Part shown: one piece after another, positions 63,156 through 64,000 of the stretch
Numbering within the stretch: position 1 is the first letter of the stretch
How the letters are laid out: every line of letters begins with the position of its first letter
Assembly (NCBI GenBank): GCA_046349615.1
Contig: JAXMBZ010000006.1
Location: forward strand, 62,001 to 126,000
Direction of reading: 5' to 3'
Origin: JADJNY01 sp046349615
GTDB taxonomy: Bacteria; Planctomycetota; UBA1135; GCA-002686595
Length of the DNA stretch: 64,000 nt
The notes under the pieces: generated by a model
What the model was told of the DNA's origin: nothing
The model's database searches: none
The model's input: the letters and a program-made list of their open reading frames with translations, nothing else
Position numbers and translations under genes: made by a program

Positions 63156-64000
63156 CGGCGCGCGCCTCCAGCGAGCTCGCTCGCGAGGCGTCGCGCGAGT
63201 CGGAGCGACAGCGCGGCGATCGTCCACGTCGGGTTCGCGCACCCGCTCGTCGGGAACACGGAGCCGCCCGCGAGCCACACGTTCGCGGCGCCGTGGAGCC
63301 GGAGCTCGGGATCGACGACGGACGTGCGCGGGTCGCGCCCCATGCGCGTCGCGCCGAGGTGGTGGCTCGCGTCTTGATCGATGGGCCACGGGTCGGCGCG
63401 CTCGAGCTCGCCCTCGAGCGTCCCGAGCCCGTTCGCCTCGAGCTCCGCCCGCAGCACGCGATGGAGCTCGACGAGCGAGCGCCGGTCGAGCTCACCGCAC
63501 GCGTGCTCGACGCGCGCGAGCGGCACGCCGTACGCGTCGGCGCGCTCGGAGAGCGTCACGCGGTTCGCATCCGAGGGCTGCATCTCGAGGAAGTTGCGCA
63601 CGCGCACGCGCCGGACCTTCGGCCGGCGCTTCCCGACGCGGAACCACGCGTACTGCGCGACGCTGAGCGGATGGAGCGCGACGTTCGCCGCGAGCCCCGC
63701 GGCGCCGCGCCCGCGCTCCTGCAGGTCGGAGTCGTCGCCGGTCTCGGACCAGTCGCGCAGCTCGACGACCTCGTCCGCGCGCGCCGCCTTCCAGCGCGCG
63801 AAGAGACCGCGGCTGCGCTTCACGAGCGCGACGAGCGACTCGACGCCTTCGTCGTCCGACCACGGGAAGAGCGGCTCGAAGCGCACGTAGGCATTCAGGA
63901 GCCCGAGCTCGCGCTGCACGCTCTCGTCGAAGCGCAGCCCCGCGTAGCCCGCGAAGCCCGCGTGCAGCGAGCCGAAGAAGTACGGCGCCGACGTCACGGG
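63152..64000 (-). CDS. GMC oxidoreductase, C-terminal part (runs off the window)
   Basis: At least 282 residues; the frame is open through the right edge, so the N-terminal FAD-binding part lies outside. The C-terminal GMC domain is clear: HHLGATRMGRDPRTSVVDPE, LRLHGAANVWLAGGSVFPTS and CANPTWTIAALSLRLARRL, with the active-site His-His in DASHHLGATRMG and Asn in CANPTW. GMC enzymes oxidise alcohols or sugars with FAD. Translationally coupled to the Rossmann protein. Confidence 0.9.
   Translation of the reverse strand, partial: PVTSAPYFFGSLHAGFAGYAGLRFDESVQRELGLLNAYVRFEPLFPWSDDEGVESLVALVKRSRGLFARWKAARADEVVELRDWSETGDDSDLQERGRGAAGLAANVALHPLSVAQYAWFRVGKRRPKVRRVRVRNFLEMQPSDANRVTLSERADAYGVPLARVEHACGELDRRSLVELHRVLRAELEANGLGTLEGELERADPWPIDQDASHHLGATRMGRDPRTSVVDPELRLHGAANVWLAGGSVFPTSGCANPTWTIAALSLRLARRLASELAGGARR

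Overview
The window is very GC-rich DNA with G or C at almost every third codon position, dense short operons, many 4-base stop/start overlaps (ATGA, GTGA) and frequent GTG starts. The gene set fits a Planctomycetota bacterium: an A2-type cytochrome c oxidase with linked assembly genes, pyruvate phosphate dikinase, a REP-associated transposase, a secreted WD40-like repeat protein with a Cys-rich tail of a kind I associate with planctomycete secretomes, numerous Cys-anchored lipoproteins, and LPS transport and acylation genes. From memory it resembles the lineage around Saltatorellus/Rohdeia/Engelhardtia. That placement is an inference, not a search result.

Layout. 0.1-8.3 kb: a secreted EF-hand protein, then a minus-strand operon RluA-TruD-MTA phosphorylase-M28 peptidase-glycosylasparaginase, with hypoxanthine phosphoribosyltransferase upstream. 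8.7-10.5 kb: a small coiled-coil protein, a Nudix hydrolase and a convergent beta-propeller-like protein. 10.6-19.0 kb (minus strand): the respiratory cluster, in transcription order hemerythrin, di-haem cytochrome c, COX2, COX1, CtaA, CtaB, COX3, SCO1, DUF420, and last a small reading frame with an in-frame TGA. 19.2-30.4 kb: N-formylglutamate hydrolase-like protein, YgfZ, DUF3108 lipoprotein, Leu/Glu-type dehydrogenase, HEAT-repeat lipoprotein, a large Trp-rich TPR protein, a galactokinase-like kinase and a small lipoprotein. 30.3-41.1 kb: GT2 glycosyltransferase, Eis-like acetyltransferase, triple-parvulin protein, a 1213-residue carboxypeptidase-regulatory-domain repeat protein, an epimerase and a sensor kinase. 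40.6-42.4 kb: two hemerythrin-like proteins flanking a CBS-pair protein. 42.4-50.7 kb: an envelope block (GT9 glycosyltransferase, TPR lipoprotein, LptG, LptF, Kdo-kinase-like protein, LpxL-like acyltransferase, SanA/YdcF). 50.8-55.2 kb: a sulfatase-like enzyme and pyruvate phosphate dikinase. 55.2-58.5 kb: a repeat-rich, gene-poor stretch with several hairpins, one membrane protein and a RAYT transposase. 58.5-64.0 kb: methylmalonate-semialdehyde dehydrogenase, the secreted WD40-like protein, and a coupled oxidoreductase/GMC dehydrogenase pair that runs off the window.

Most interesting observation: the last gene of the cytochrome oxidase operon (10634-10897, minus) looks like a selenoprotein. 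A signal peptide is followed by an in-frame TGA, then Gly-Leu-Cys (a U-x-x-C redox motif where a C-x-x-C would be expected), a transmembrane helix and a second stop. Just after the TGA is a perfect 8-bp hairpin whose loop begins GGUC, 21 nt downstream. These are the geometry and loop bases expected of a bacterial SECIS element. No selenium-pathway gene lies in this window, so decoding must be tested elsewhere in the genome.

Calls rest on reading motifs by eye. No database search, structure prediction or RNA folding was run.
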